Source: Alisma plantago-aquatica
Taxonomy: Eukaryota; Streptophyta; Magnoliopsida; Alismatales; Alismataceae
Direction: 5' to 3'
Assembly (NCBI GenBank): GCA_963693085.1
Contig: OY856409.1
Coordinates: 1,537,107,072-1,537,171,071 of the forward strand
Length of the DNA stretch: 64,000 nucleotides
The translations under genes were made by a program, and so were the position numbers. A model generated the notes under the pieces. The model was given only the letters and a program-made list of their open reading frames with translations. It had not been told where the DNA came from and made no database searches. Within the stretch, counting starts at the first letter, position 1, and every line of letters begins with the position of its first letter. Below are positions 10,407 to 21,831 of the stretch, piece by piece.

Positions 10407-10746
10407 TACACAACAAGAATGACATTAGTGGTATTTTTTGCGCCACTATACTCAATAAGAATAATTTCATACAATTTTGCAATAAAGAATAGTGCCATTT
10501 CTACAAATGGTAATTTATGTAATAGTGGCATTTTTATAAAATCCAAATGATCTTTTAGAGGCATTTATTGAAAGACACTAAAATTGAACATTTAGTGATA
10601 TTTACAATTTATGATACTATCTATCTAGTGAAATTGGTACTAGAGGCATTTTTTAGGTGTCAACAAATGCCACTAAACATTTTAGTGGCATTTATATTTC
10701 TTTAGTGGCATTTATCAAATGCCACTTATGTGTATGTTTGTTTTAG
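10407..10746. mobile_element. CACTA-like non-autonomous element (MITE) with AGTGGCATTT repeats
   Basis: At least seven copies of a TAGTGGCATTT-like motif in both orientations crowd into about 330 bp (for example near 10426, 10489, 10523, 10667, 10681, 10702, 10716). The left edge reads cacaacaagaa, close to the CACTACAAGAA terminus of plant CACTA elements, and the right edge tttgttttagtg resembles the inverse. Dense subterminal repeats of this type are typical of CACTA transposons, where the transposase binds them. There is no coding capacity. Termini are degenerate and no 3 bp TSD was confirmed. Confidence 0.45.
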
Positions 10747-13009
10747 TGCTATTGGAAGTTGTCACATGCATACAAGGCCTTATGATGAAATGATAAAGTA
10801 TAATGGTCAATGCACATAAACCGTACTTTTGAAAACATTTGAGATTTCTTTTTAAGTCTTGCTTTGTTAATCTTTAATGCTTTTGCCTTACTGCCAACCC
10901 AAACCATGTTAATCTCTTAGAAACTTGCTAGATTTGATCTTTCAAGGTGAACCCTTGCAATTGCAATGAATTTGTGTCATGTTTTTGTTCCCTATTAGGT
11001 AATGGCAAGTGACACCACTGCTAGAAGAATCTTCTCCAACATCAGACAACATCTTTATCATGGGGTTTGTAGTAACTAAGGTTTATATTCTTGTTGATGT
11101 AATAGAGAAGTAAAGTTGAACTTTGTCAACTTTAGGATGCTTCCTTTGATCTATGTGGTACTTAAGACCTTTGGTTCTAAATGTGATGTTGGATGCTAGT
11201 TTTCCCTTCTATATAAGCTTGTGTGTTCTATTCTATTTTATGATGGGAGCCTAAAGCCTGTTGTCGATGACTCTGTAGTCAGTGGGGGTAGGTTGAGGGT
11301 AACAAATAGCTCCATGACACTGGGCTTACGCCCCAGGGATTAGTCTCCCTATGTCTTGCACTATAATTGTTTGTTGGAGCTCGAAGCTATGGAGCAGGCT
11401 CCCTACTAGACCTCCTCACAAGTGGGAGACCTACCCACTAGCTTCATCTTGCCAACAAGGGTTCACTCAATTTCACTTTGGGGTCTAGAGATAACCAAAA
11501 TACAGGGCAAAGCACAATCGATCAGAGAAATGGCAAACTAGAAGCTAGGAGTCGAGCTCTCTAATAGAGGTGTCAACTCACCTTTGCATCACCTATACAT
11601 GGCTGAGGTGCTAATCGAATACAAAGGTCTCATTGAGTCTTAGATAGGTTTGTAAAGCTACTTGGTACAATGATGGCAACATCTAAGGGCAGTCAGAGAC
11701 AAAAGGAAGCTAATACGGAGGTAACAAACAACTACCCAAGACAAAGTTCAAACGAAGGTCTAACGCATCCCATAACAGATGTTTGTGTGTCGTGATCAAC
11801 TATGAAACCCATCATATTCGGAAACCTTATAACGTCCCCATCGATGAGGTAATCAAATCAACAAAAATGGTGATGTTTGACTTTACAGAGTTTGGTAAAC
11901 AAATAACAAGAGACAACTCACCTTGAAATGAATTTGTCTAGGGTGACCCAAAACACCATCCTTCTCCACTCATCGTGGAAGGAGATTGAGTGAAAAAGCC
12001 TGATTATCTACACTCAAACATAAATTACATGAGAGTAACACTAAGAGGGGAGATGAGGATCATTCCTAAATGGATTAGGATGCGTAGATGATTGGGAAGA
12101 AGGGCAATTTAGGGTTTGAGGGGTTGTTAGGATCAACACTCTTAAGGATCAATTGGTGTTTTTATACCCTATTTGCCCCCACAGCGTAAGTGATGGCTCT
12201 TCGGACTCTTAAGAGGAATGGGAGTCTAACAAGAATGAAATCATGGTCAATAGGTGAGCTTAGCTCGAGGAAAAATGGTGATAGCTCTGGAGGTGTTGAG
12301 CAGGTCATGTTCTATGCGGGAAAGTCAGAGGAAGGGGATGAAATCCACCAGTCCATGAACCTAACCCAGTGGTAAGTCTACAAGTCACTTGAGTCATAGC
12401 CACAAAGGTAAAATCTGTGTGGCAATTATAAATCCTGGACTTAGGTCTAAAATCTAAAAATCAATGGTTAAATGACATAATCCCTTTAACTTAGGTCTTG
12501 TCTTCTAGCTTAATATTAATGGTGTATCTGACATCTGATTAGGCCCAAATTTGGTGAGTTGCATAATTATATGTGGTGATTACAGATTTGGAGTTAAATT
12601 TGGGTTTCAGTTTATTTACGTTATAATTTTATCAGCATGCATTATTCACTTATTTAATGTGATAAACTTAAGCTAGTGGTCAAATATGGTGCAACCTCTC
12701 ATATTATCTTAAATCTTGTCCCTCTAAGGTAAAAGGACTATCCTAGAGTATATTACCATGGTTTAGACAATGATATTAGTATTATTACTCACTCATCACA
12801 AAGATTTAATTATTATGATCATAATATCCTAAGATTTCACATCCATGGATCCTAATGGGTCATTTTGGGTTAAAATATCCCGATGAGGTCTAATCTATAT
12901 TAAAATAGAGAAATATGGATGCTAAAAGGCATCTAATTAAAAGAAGTGGTCAAGAAAAGAGAAAGAAGGACATCGGATAACATCATTGTCGATTAGGAGC
13001 CTAGAAAAA
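10747..13009. other. Intergenic DNA with no recognised gene
   Basis: The 11230-12420 part is less AT-rich than its surroundings and contains a minus-strand TATA-like string (gggtataaaaa, about 12160-12172) with short open frames, which might be an old LTR. I found no partner copy, PBS or coding sequence to support that. Confidence 0.5.
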
Positions 13010-14399
13010 TGGAGGATTAACCTATAGGTCTAGAATGGAATATGTTACATCTAACATTTGTTCTAAAATGGCCACACACATCAGTGCGTATGAATCTTAA
13101 TAGATCATTTTCCTTCCCACCGTCACCAATGATGGGAGTCTTTCATCTTGCCCAACAAATAAGATTCACATATCTCTATTGATTCAAAATCAAAAGAGTC
13201 CATATATCCATCTTTATGGAGTCTAGAGATGTGTTTCTCAATAATGTTCCCTCGACGAAAATGCCACAGGTATGTTTGGTCTGAGTTATCAAGTTTTTGT
13301 CTTTTGGTATTTACATTATACATGCTTGTATCAAAATCTATCAAGTATAGACCATAAGACATTGGGGCACTACCATAAAAGATCTCATATTTACTAATAG
13401 AACATCAACCATTCTTTAAAAGAAATTCAAATCCATTCTTGTCCAACTAAGATATAGATATGATGTTCCTATTATTGGTTGGCACATAATAGCAGTTCTC
13501 TAACTCATATACAAGCCCACTTTGTATAGATAACTTACATGTTCCCACTACACTGGCATGAACTCTTGCTCTATTGGCAACATGCAGTTCAACCTCACCT
13601 TTCCTCAAAGGTCTACTTCTTTTCAGGTCCTTCACGTTTGAGCAAATGTGTGATCCACTCTGATATCTAATACCCATGATGATGAAGTAGTGGAGTTAAT
13701 CTCAATTACGTATGTAAAGAAATAGAGATATATATCCCTTGCTTCATCTTCCTTGGTTTCCTTATCCCTCTCCTTATTTTGAATCTAGAAGATTAGGATT
13801 TTAGCTTAGCCTCATAACACTTCTTGGCCTTTCCTTTATCCTTGGACTCAATTGCGCTAATCACCATCACAGGTTTGTCCTTCATCATTTGTGCTTCAAC
13901 ATTTATCATCATGTTAATAAACTCATACAATGGTTTAGCCTTGTTACTCAAGTGATAACACTCGATAAACTGGCTATATGATTCATGCAATGATTGCAAG
14001 ATCATATTCGTGGCCAACTCTTAACCTAAAAGAAATCCCAATTTCTCTAGATGCTCAACATGCCCAATCATATTGAGCACATGGGGCACTACTAGATCCG
14101 CCTCTATCATTTTTCACTCAAACAACACCTTAGAGACATTATAACTGTGTTTCTTATCATGTTGTTTATGCAACTCATAGTTCAACAACCCAATATAAGG
14201 TTCTTGATATCTACATCATCATTGGCATTCTTCAAGTAAGAATCCATTTCAGCCTTAGGTGAATATGGAGTAGGTTCCACTGGCACTAGTTCTTCAAGAA
14301 CATAGAGAGAGATCCTCAAAGTCTTGAATTAGTTATGGAAGTTATCTCATTTAGATTGTCCTTATCAAGAACTGGTTGCAATGATTGTATGTTTTCCAT
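13010..14399 (-). pseudogene. Ty1-copia gag, protease, pre-integrase remnants
   Basis: The start codon at 14397-14399 opens MENIQSLQPVLDKDNLN, the usual start of copia Gag in this group. A later gag block (13793-14017) has LHESYSQFIECYHL. The protease block (13447-13677) lacks the intact DTG triad in its frame but keeps GSHICSN, LRKGEVELHVAN and the terminal LENCYYVP..NRNIIS. The GAG-pre-integrase block (13123-13362) has YLWH.R.G.I and the CESYLLGKM knuckle-like segment that precedes integrase. Integrase begins with RTDVCG and is cut off soon after. This order (protease, pre-integrase, integrase before RT) is diagnostic of Ty1-copia. Confidence 0.75.
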
Positions 14400-15802
14400 T
14401 TATATCTACTAGTGTAAAATTTTCACTTTGTCAAAAAAACTTTTGATTTGAAGTGATAACTGATGATATTAATTAGGCCTTTAATTAATTATTGCTCCCA
14501 CTATTTTCTTCAAATTGATAGCCATCACTACCAATTCGGAAGATTGCATTGTACAACCTTCTAGTGAGCTAAGATCCATATTTCATCAAATCATGAGTTA
14601 TCTTTGATTGATTATCCACAGCTTGACTATTTAGGTAGACAACTTTTGCCAAATGCATTTCAATGCAACTATTGGGTAGATGTGTGCACAAATGTTTTTC
14701 ACAATCCATCTCTATGCTTCTAGATACTTAATCTCATTAATATCAACTAGTTAAGCCTAATCCAAAAGACATCACGATAGAATATGTACCCTTCTTTGGT
14801 AGATCTACACATCTACCATCACACTTGCAGGAGATAGATGAGGCACCATGCTTTGGCGTAACCTATGCTTAGTCGATAAAGCTTTTCATGTGTGTTTTTA
14901 TATAAACCATTTAATACTTAATATTAATTGAGGGATTTTTATTTATATAAATACATATACATATCCATTCACCACATACTTATAGTACATATCATTTACA
15001 TGCAAATGAAAACATGAATTATAAACACAAGCAAATGTTATGGCCATACTATTTTAATTTTTTATAGACACAAGGAATTACTAACACCTAAAGTCTACAC
15101 TACATGTAGCAACATGTTGTTGATGAAAATTTGTGCTCGAACCATCCAAGTTTATTGGTTCAACACTTGAACTGATTGTCTTGCCTCCTAGTCATTTGGT
15201 TGGTCTATCGGATTGATCATCTAGTCTCCAATCTAAATGACATTTGGGCACCTCCATTTGATCAGTTGGGCTACCAACCAATCAGTTCGACTCCTCTTAT
15301 CGTCTTTCCTACTCGGTCCTCCATCCGATAAGTTTGTCTTATGAAACAAGTAGTTTTATCTGGTGCTGAGCATCTTCTTTTCTATAAAAGAATTAAAACT
15401 ATCATAATATTGTTTAACAGATTACATGGTAATAAGGAAACCTTGAGTTACATTTGAGGGGAGAATAGGAAGGAAAGAATCAATATTACATACGGATAAG
15501 AAGAGAGAGGATCAGTATGCAAACTGAGATATAAAACATGAATGCCAACCATCCAACCAAGCATAAAGATCTAGGGGTTATTGGCCATACAATGCTTAAG
15601 GTCCACCATCAAAATTGATTTTAGGGTGATGTTTGTAAATTTCATATATATCATACCATATATATTGGTTGGGATCATATGTGGTATTTGATCGGATATG
15701 AACATTAATCATTTTAACTATTTGTGTTGTATGCAATAAATAAATGATAAAATAAAAATCTGAACATTATCGAATATATCTCAAAGCATAGTAAATTGAC
15801 AT

Positions 15803-15815
15803 GGATCTGATACCA
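15803..15815 (-). other. Primer-binding site of the truncated copia element
   Basis: The minus strand reads TGGTATCAGATCC, a match with one change to the initiator-tRNA-Met site TGGTATCAGAGCC. It sits four bases from the LTR end at 15820. Confidence 0.7.
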
Positions 15816-15819
15816 CTTT

Positions 15820-17303
15820 TGGAAAATATGGCATTAGATAAGGCAATAGAAACAAAAAGTTTACTTTCCATACTCCCATTGATAGTAGATAGCCTCAATA
15901 ACTATGTAATGGGAAGGAGGCTGCAAGGTTTATACCTGGTCCAGGACCAAGTCCAGTGTTAATTTCTTGTAGTAATGTGCATCTTTCTTCTAGTTGCACC
16001 TAGACAGAAATAATAGTGACTTCCAAGATGATCACTATGTACAATGGTTGTCTGCGTCCTTCTAGCTGGTGGCAATTGGCCTCCTCGCCTCTGTAGTAGT
16101 TCAGGACCACCGAGAACTCTTATCATTCGAGATGAACATGCAAAAAGGAGTTGTCCATTTTAGTTAGCGTGCAAGCATCGACGTGTTCTCCCAATATTAT
16201 TTCCCTTGCTATCCCTCCATTTTACGGGTAGGACTTTCTCATACTTTCTCAATTACCACAACCAGAGGACAACAATTGTATAAGCTTATTGTGTCTCTGA
16301 AAGACCCCTATTACCCCTCTATTTATAGGAGGTTTAGGATCAGGGATTCTATTCTGAGTGGGAGTTGGAAGAGATGGAATTTTATGAACTCATACAGACG
16401 TTAAACCATATGGTTCACTATTGAATCAGTCAGTTCAAATCTTGAACATGTCCTTTCACCATGTTTCCCAATCACAATTGTATTAGAAATTAATATTTGA
16501 TTAATGCACAACATGACGTCAATCTTGGTTCAAATTGGACTGACACTTCAATTGATCGGTTCAACAGTTGAACCAATTGGTTTACAGTCCTATCGGTCAA
16601 TTTTCAATCAAACACTTTAGTAATTAAGTTAAACATCATTAGTTAATAAGCTCCTATTCTGGGTGTATCCTATATGTGTGACCCTATACATTCCAAGTTA
16701 CATTGGAAGTAAATGTCCATAACTGATTTATGACATCACAAGAAATGAGTGGTATCTAGTAAGACATCATTCCTACCAAAGTAATCAGAAATTTAGAGAA
16801 CAACTTCAACCTACAATTTTTCATTGGTGTTACACTTATTTTTTAGTTCCTTTGTCTCTGATATCCAGATTGAACTCAAGACTTAGAAACATCATCCTCT
16901 TCAACAATCAATCCATGTTCCTTGAACTAGAGAAGACTGTCTGAGATATATGTAAGTTCAATATCACATATTGACTCACACGAGCATGGCCATGCTTTTC
17001 TAAGTCTGGCTTATCAAGTTTCCATGATATCAAACTCATGTAGGAGGGACAAATACCATCTACATCACTCATATACATCCCCATGTGTCACAAAGCATCC
17101 GATAACCACCTTTATGGAAACCCTTATTCAATGCCATGATGGATGATATCAAAGTACACTGAATGACGTCTCATGAGTGTCGCAACTTTGGTTCTAAAAA
17201 CCGAAATCACCATGATCACTATGAGAGTTGATTTTGACTACCATTGTATGGTCTCCATGTGTCACTCTCAAGGTGGGTTTTCCCGATACATGATTCTCTA
17301 ACA
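15820..17303 (-). mobile_element. 5' LTR of the truncated copia element (about 1.48 kb)
   Basis: The inner edge at 15820 is set by the PBS. The outer edge is proposed at 17303 because the minus strand there opens TGTTAGAGAATCATG, a usual form for a copia LTR start. A minus-strand TATA box (cctataaatagagg, about 16316-16329) lies between. Only one copy of this LTR is in the window, so the outer boundary is a guess. Confidence 0.5.
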
Positions 17304-17779
17304 AGTATTTATGCGTTTGGTTTGATATTACATATCATGAATAATGAGATTCTATCATCAACCAACACACAGTCTAGTTTTATGTAATATTGTTTTCTAT
17401 CTTTGACAGTAATAACCCTCTAGGGACATAACAAGAATTTATGTATTCTCATCACGCATATGATCTCATCATTCAAATCCTAAACTTGAATACATATGTC
17501 ATCAAGTATCATCATTCTTTAGACATTTATTGTGTTACATCATCATCTCATAACTAAAAAAATAGAATTAGAAGAATGCCTTTATTATTAATCAAATCAT
17601 TTACAAAATATTCCATTACAATTATAATATGATTGGCTTTGGGCATACATACCAATGAAGCATAGGGTAGGTTGAGGGATTGTCTAGTGGATTTGTCAAA
17701 AATTATGAAAATATATATATTTGTGATGGTTATGAAATGATTGGAGATGGCCATTTTTATGAAAGATGGTATCCAAAAA
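17304..17779. other. AT-rich intergenic DNA
   Basis: Nothing recognised beyond short spurious open frames. Confidence 0.6.
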
Positions 17780-18350
17780 ATGTCTCAAGATTTAAAGGAT
17801 TGTTTGATACTATAAAAGACAAAAAGGTTATTCCACTTTGAAAATATTATCCACCTTGAAGATATTGTTCAACACTATAAATATTTTTCCTCTTTTAAAG
17901 ATATTATTGATCTTTGGAAGGATTGCTCTAGTCTATAAGGGTATTTAAAAGGAGTGTTAATTGTTAAAATGGATTTTTGCAGTTTTAAAAGATTATTGAT
18001 ATTCGAAAAGATCATTTCATTTTAGAAAGATTGTTTCCAAAAGATTGATCTTAAAAATATATTTTTATTTTGAAAATATTGTTCATCCTTGAATATATTG
18101 TTTCATTTCAAAAATATTACTGATCTATGAAAATAATATTTTATTTTGAAACATTGTTGGTCTTTGAAAAGATTGCTTCATTCTAAAGATAAATTTTTAT
18201 CTTTGAAAGTTTTTTTAACTTAATAATGATTTTTATCTTTTAAAATATTATTTCATTTAATTTTTTTAAAGATCTTTTTATTTGGAAAGTTGTTTCAATT
18301 TGAAAAGATGTTTTTATTTTAAAAGATTATTTTAGTTTGAAATGATCATT
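17780..18350. repeat. Degenerate array of TGAAAAGATTGTT-like units
   Basis: About 570 bp built from irregular, diverged units of some 30-40 bp with the core TTTGAAAAGATTGTTTCATT or near variants (gaaaatattgttc, gaaaagattgcttc, gaaagattgtttcc and so on). It looks like an old minisatellite whose units have drifted. It has no coding potential and borders the flank of the copia LTR. Confidence 0.6.
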
Positions 18351-19080
18351 GATTGACGCATGAAGATGTCAAAAACACATAACCAAAGTATATCATATGA
18401 TTATAATCTCAAAGCATGTAACAAATCGAAATCTTAGGAACTAACAAAAAAACCAAAAACTAAAGAAACATGAAAATGAGGCATACATTTGGGATGCACG
18501 TGTTAGAAGACCGAGCCCTCCCCTTTTAGCCCATGACTTAGATGTGATTTATGTCCTCACTATAAGATGACCTAGATAGTAAGGATTGATACAAGAATTC
18601 TCTACGGAAGTTGGCACGCATCATGCAAAAAACCTGATTTGACTAGGAATATATATCCCGGTACACCTCATGACTATGGTGGTTATAGACATTTGTTAAT
18701 ATCAGGAGAGGAAATGCCCTCAAGTCCTTTGGAAATTCAATATTACACCACTGATACCATTATTGGAACCCCCACACATCACCTAGGAATCCAATGTGAA
18801 GGTTGGCACTCACTCTATAGAAACATTGGTTTGTAGGTGGGTGAAATTGAATCATTTTACATGTTTTGTGTAAACCCATTACTAAATGATATAAACTTGT
18901 TACTAAATGATATGGAAAGTATAGAACATATGGGTATCCCCATTTAGACATGCAATTTCTTCCCCAAAATCAAAACACACATAGAGGCATTCAATCATTT
19001 AGATATTAGGAAAGAAATTAACGTGCTCATATAAAAGAGTTCTGTTATCCTTTCCTCTGTCTTTTTTTATTTTTATTTTG
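18351..19080. other. Intergenic DNA with a weak PBS-like motif
   Basis: At 18741-18752 the minus strand reads TGGTATCAGTGG, a partial match to a tRNA-Met primer-binding site, with a plausible LTR-like opening tattggaaccccc beside it. No second LTR or coding domain supports it. Otherwise nothing recognised. Confidence 0.4.
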
Positions 19081-19122
19081 ATTATCATCATCATCATCAT
19101 CATTACTATCATTATTATTTTT

Positions 19123-19155
<33 letters not shown>

Positions 19156-19208
19156 GTTATTATTGTTATTATTATTGTTGTTATAGTATTTGCTATTATT
19201 ATTATTAT
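19081..19208. repeat. ATC/ATT trinucleotide microsatellite
   Basis: About 128 bp of (ATC)n passing into (ATT)n with GTT interruptions. The long Ile- or Asn-rich open frames on both strands here are a product of the repeat. Confidence 0.95.
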
Positions 19209-20935
19209 GAAAAAGAAAATCAAAACAAAAATGGTTGCGAATGAGAAACCCAAAATGTAATATGAAGCAAAACCTAATTACAAAATAACAAACAATTTTT
19301 TGGATTGGGAAGTGGCTTGCAAATAAGAAGAAACCAAAAACAAAATACATAATTGGGAAGCGATGAGCAAGTTTGAATTAGGAAGTAGAAAAAAAAAGGT
19401 AAAGGAGTCAAAGAAAGAAAGTAATTAGCCAAAAACCCTAACAAACATTTGATGGCCATGACAAAAGTGAAAGAAAATCATACCAAGAATCACAGCTTCT
19501 GGAAGAACTCCATATTTGTACAAGGTAGAGGGCTATCAGAATCTTTAGGTCCACCACACTAATAGTGTTCTTTTCCACTCTGAAAAATAGGAAAAAATAA
19601 AAACATGAAAAAATAGAAAGTTTAACAAAACAAAAAGTAAGAAAATCAACTTTAATTGTCTACAGTCACCAACAAAGTCTCTAGACTTTTTTACCCACCC
19701 GAAAAATCTTTTGAAGAGTCGAATTACACAATTTCATAAAACATAACAAAAAAAATATAACGATAAGCTTTCAGTAGACACCAACTTTTATTCATGAAAT
19801 AGAGAAAGCAATGATATGAATTTAATAAGTTGGGAAAACATAGGATAAACTGAATCTGACTCCATCTAAGGGAATATATGGCAATGTTGGAAATCATGCC
19901 TAAAGGTTGAATATGAAGATCTTGTTACAAGTGGGGAAGGTGTAATCAGACCCACATCATCTGAAATTGTTTTGTACACTTTTTTGTACTCTTGCGTTAA
20001 ATGGCAGTTTCATGTTTAATAAAAGGAAAAATGAAAATTATGTAAGATGATACAATTTTTAGTCTATGAAACATAAGTGCTAGAGATGGTTGTGGTTTTC
20101 CCATCATTGTTGTAAAGATGCCAATTTTTAGGTTGTCAGGTCCTAATCTCATCAGGATCTCCCATAACAAAGGGTGCAAAGTATGGCAAAATAGAGGAGA
20201 TGTTAAAGGGCTAGTTTGGCATGGGATGATTTAAACTTACCTAAATAATTCAATCAAGAAGACTATTGAATCAAATCACATAAGAACATATACAACTCAT
20301 GTTGTTCTATATGAGTTGTCTACGAAACTAGTAATAGCTTGATTGGAGTAGTTATGAGCAAGAAATTAACACAAAGAAATTAAATAATTAAAAGAATTAG
20401 AATATGGAAGAACTACATATATGCATCCTAATGACATTTGAAAAATATTTGTGCTACAAAATAAATCCTCAAGTCACAACCGACTAAAAGACCAAAAGGG
20501 GAGGTAGTTGGATTCTCTAGATTTAGAAGAGTCAAAAGAGGTGGAACAATATGTTAGGTATAAGCGGGTTTTCATAGGAAAAAAATTAAGGTTCAAGGAC
20601 TCAAGTGTATGTTATTGGAAGAGATGGTAGATTGCCTCCATATGTGAGACAATCACCTGGTGACTCATGTGGTTCTTCCATGTGGAACTTGGTGGACATG
20701 TGGGATCAACTTGATCTCCCCTAAAAGACAAAATAAATGAACTCTTTTGTCAAAATTTATTGTGTTTTAGGGATAGTTTAGAAATTCTTTAGATAAATTC
20801 AGCTTGGATCATGAGATTGAGTCATATTTATAATATCATTTAACAAAAAATGAAGGAAGATAAGATGATGAAATTTGAGTATTGATCTTCCTCATTATCA
20901 AAAAGATATGGATTTTATGAAAACAATACATATCC
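19209..20935. other. AT-rich intergenic DNA
   Basis: Lys/Asn-biased short open frames and no recognised gene. A string resembling a MITE start (gggctagtttggcatggg, about 20209-20226) has no inverted partner that I could find. Confidence 0.55.
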
Positions 20936-21095
20936 ATAAGTATATATATGTAAGTAAGTATATATATACATATATATAGGTATATACAAGTATGTATATT
21001 TCTATGTATGTATTAAATACTTATATATGTATATATGTATAAGTATGTATATATACACAAAATTACTTATATATATGTTATGTATATATACAAAT

Positions 21096-21156
<61 letters not shown>

Positions 21157-21240
21157 TGTGTGTGTGTGTGTGTGTCTGTGGGCTTTTCTGTTTATATCTG
21201 TGTATGTTTGTGTGTATGTTTTTATGTATAGAGAGAGTCA
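20936..21240. repeat. Compound TA/CA/TG microsatellite with a self-complementary core
   Basis: Degenerate TATG/TATA repeats (20936-21095) lead into (CA)n at about 21096-21115, (TA)n at about 21115-21152 and (TG)n at about 21155-21176. The CA and TG blocks flank the TA block symmetrically, so the strand can fold into a long hairpin. Open frames here are repeat artefacts. Confidence 0.95.
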
Positions 21241-21687
21241 AGATACAATACACTAGAGTGTACAAATCGTGTTGAACATTCATGTGGTGTTTAGCTATTT
21301 ATATTATTTTTCGGGACATTCAAACCTTAGATAAGAAATATAGTCTAAAAATGCCCTGGACACATCACAATTGTGCATGATTACCTATCTAATTGTTCCC
21401 CCTTGACCTCCACCTCTCCTCCCTCTTTGGATCTTGTCAATTGTATGTCACTTACACATGGTCAATAAATTTGATGTAGATAACTATTTTCATGAATAAT
21501 ATTTATTGTCTATGGAGCATGAGTTTTGTCCAAACAATGTCAAATTTTATGGATTGTCCAGTAATGAAACAGTTAAAAAGATCAATGGCTTACCTATTTT
21601 GAATTTTTTTGTTTGGTAACAATGACTGAGTGTATATCTCTGGTAAATCCAATGGTATACTAAGCTAAGTCTATATCTCCTCCTCCC
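21241..21687. other. AT-rich intergenic DNA
   Basis: Nothing recognised. Confidence 0.6.
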
Positions 21688-21831
21688 TCTATATTATATA
21701 TTATATATATAAATATTACATATATTACATTGTATATATATTATATATATTATATTATATATGTGTGTGTGTGTTTGTGTCCTCTATGTGGGTGTGTGCA
21801 TGTGTGTGTGTGTTTGTATCTGAGCCCGAAC
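21688..21831. repeat. Second TA/TG microsatellite
   Basis: Imperfect (TA)n with ATT interruptions followed by (TG)n interrupted by TTTG and CTC. It resembles the neighbouring array at 21115-21180 and the two may share an origin. Confidence 0.85.

Larger units (their letters stand above)
13010..17303 (-). mobile_element. Truncated Ty1-copia element (gag to start of integrase, PBS, one LTR)
   Basis: Minus-strand copia element read from high to low coordinate: LTR 15820-17303, PBS 15803-15815, leader, gag from 14399, protease and GAG-pre-integrase, then the first residues of integrase (TDVCG at about 13060). Similarity stops near 13010; RT, RNase H and the 3' LTR are absent. The 1.4 kb leader is long for copia and may hold an insertion, but I see no boundary. 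Coding parts are split by stops and frameshifts. Confidence 0.7.

Noticed and set aside
19045..19350. Asn-rich and Ile-rich open frames on both strands
   Set aside because: Translations of the ATC/ATT microsatellite.
21002..21283. Three overlapping open frames rich in Tyr-Ile and Cys-Val
   Set aside because: Translations of the TA/CA/TG microsatellite.
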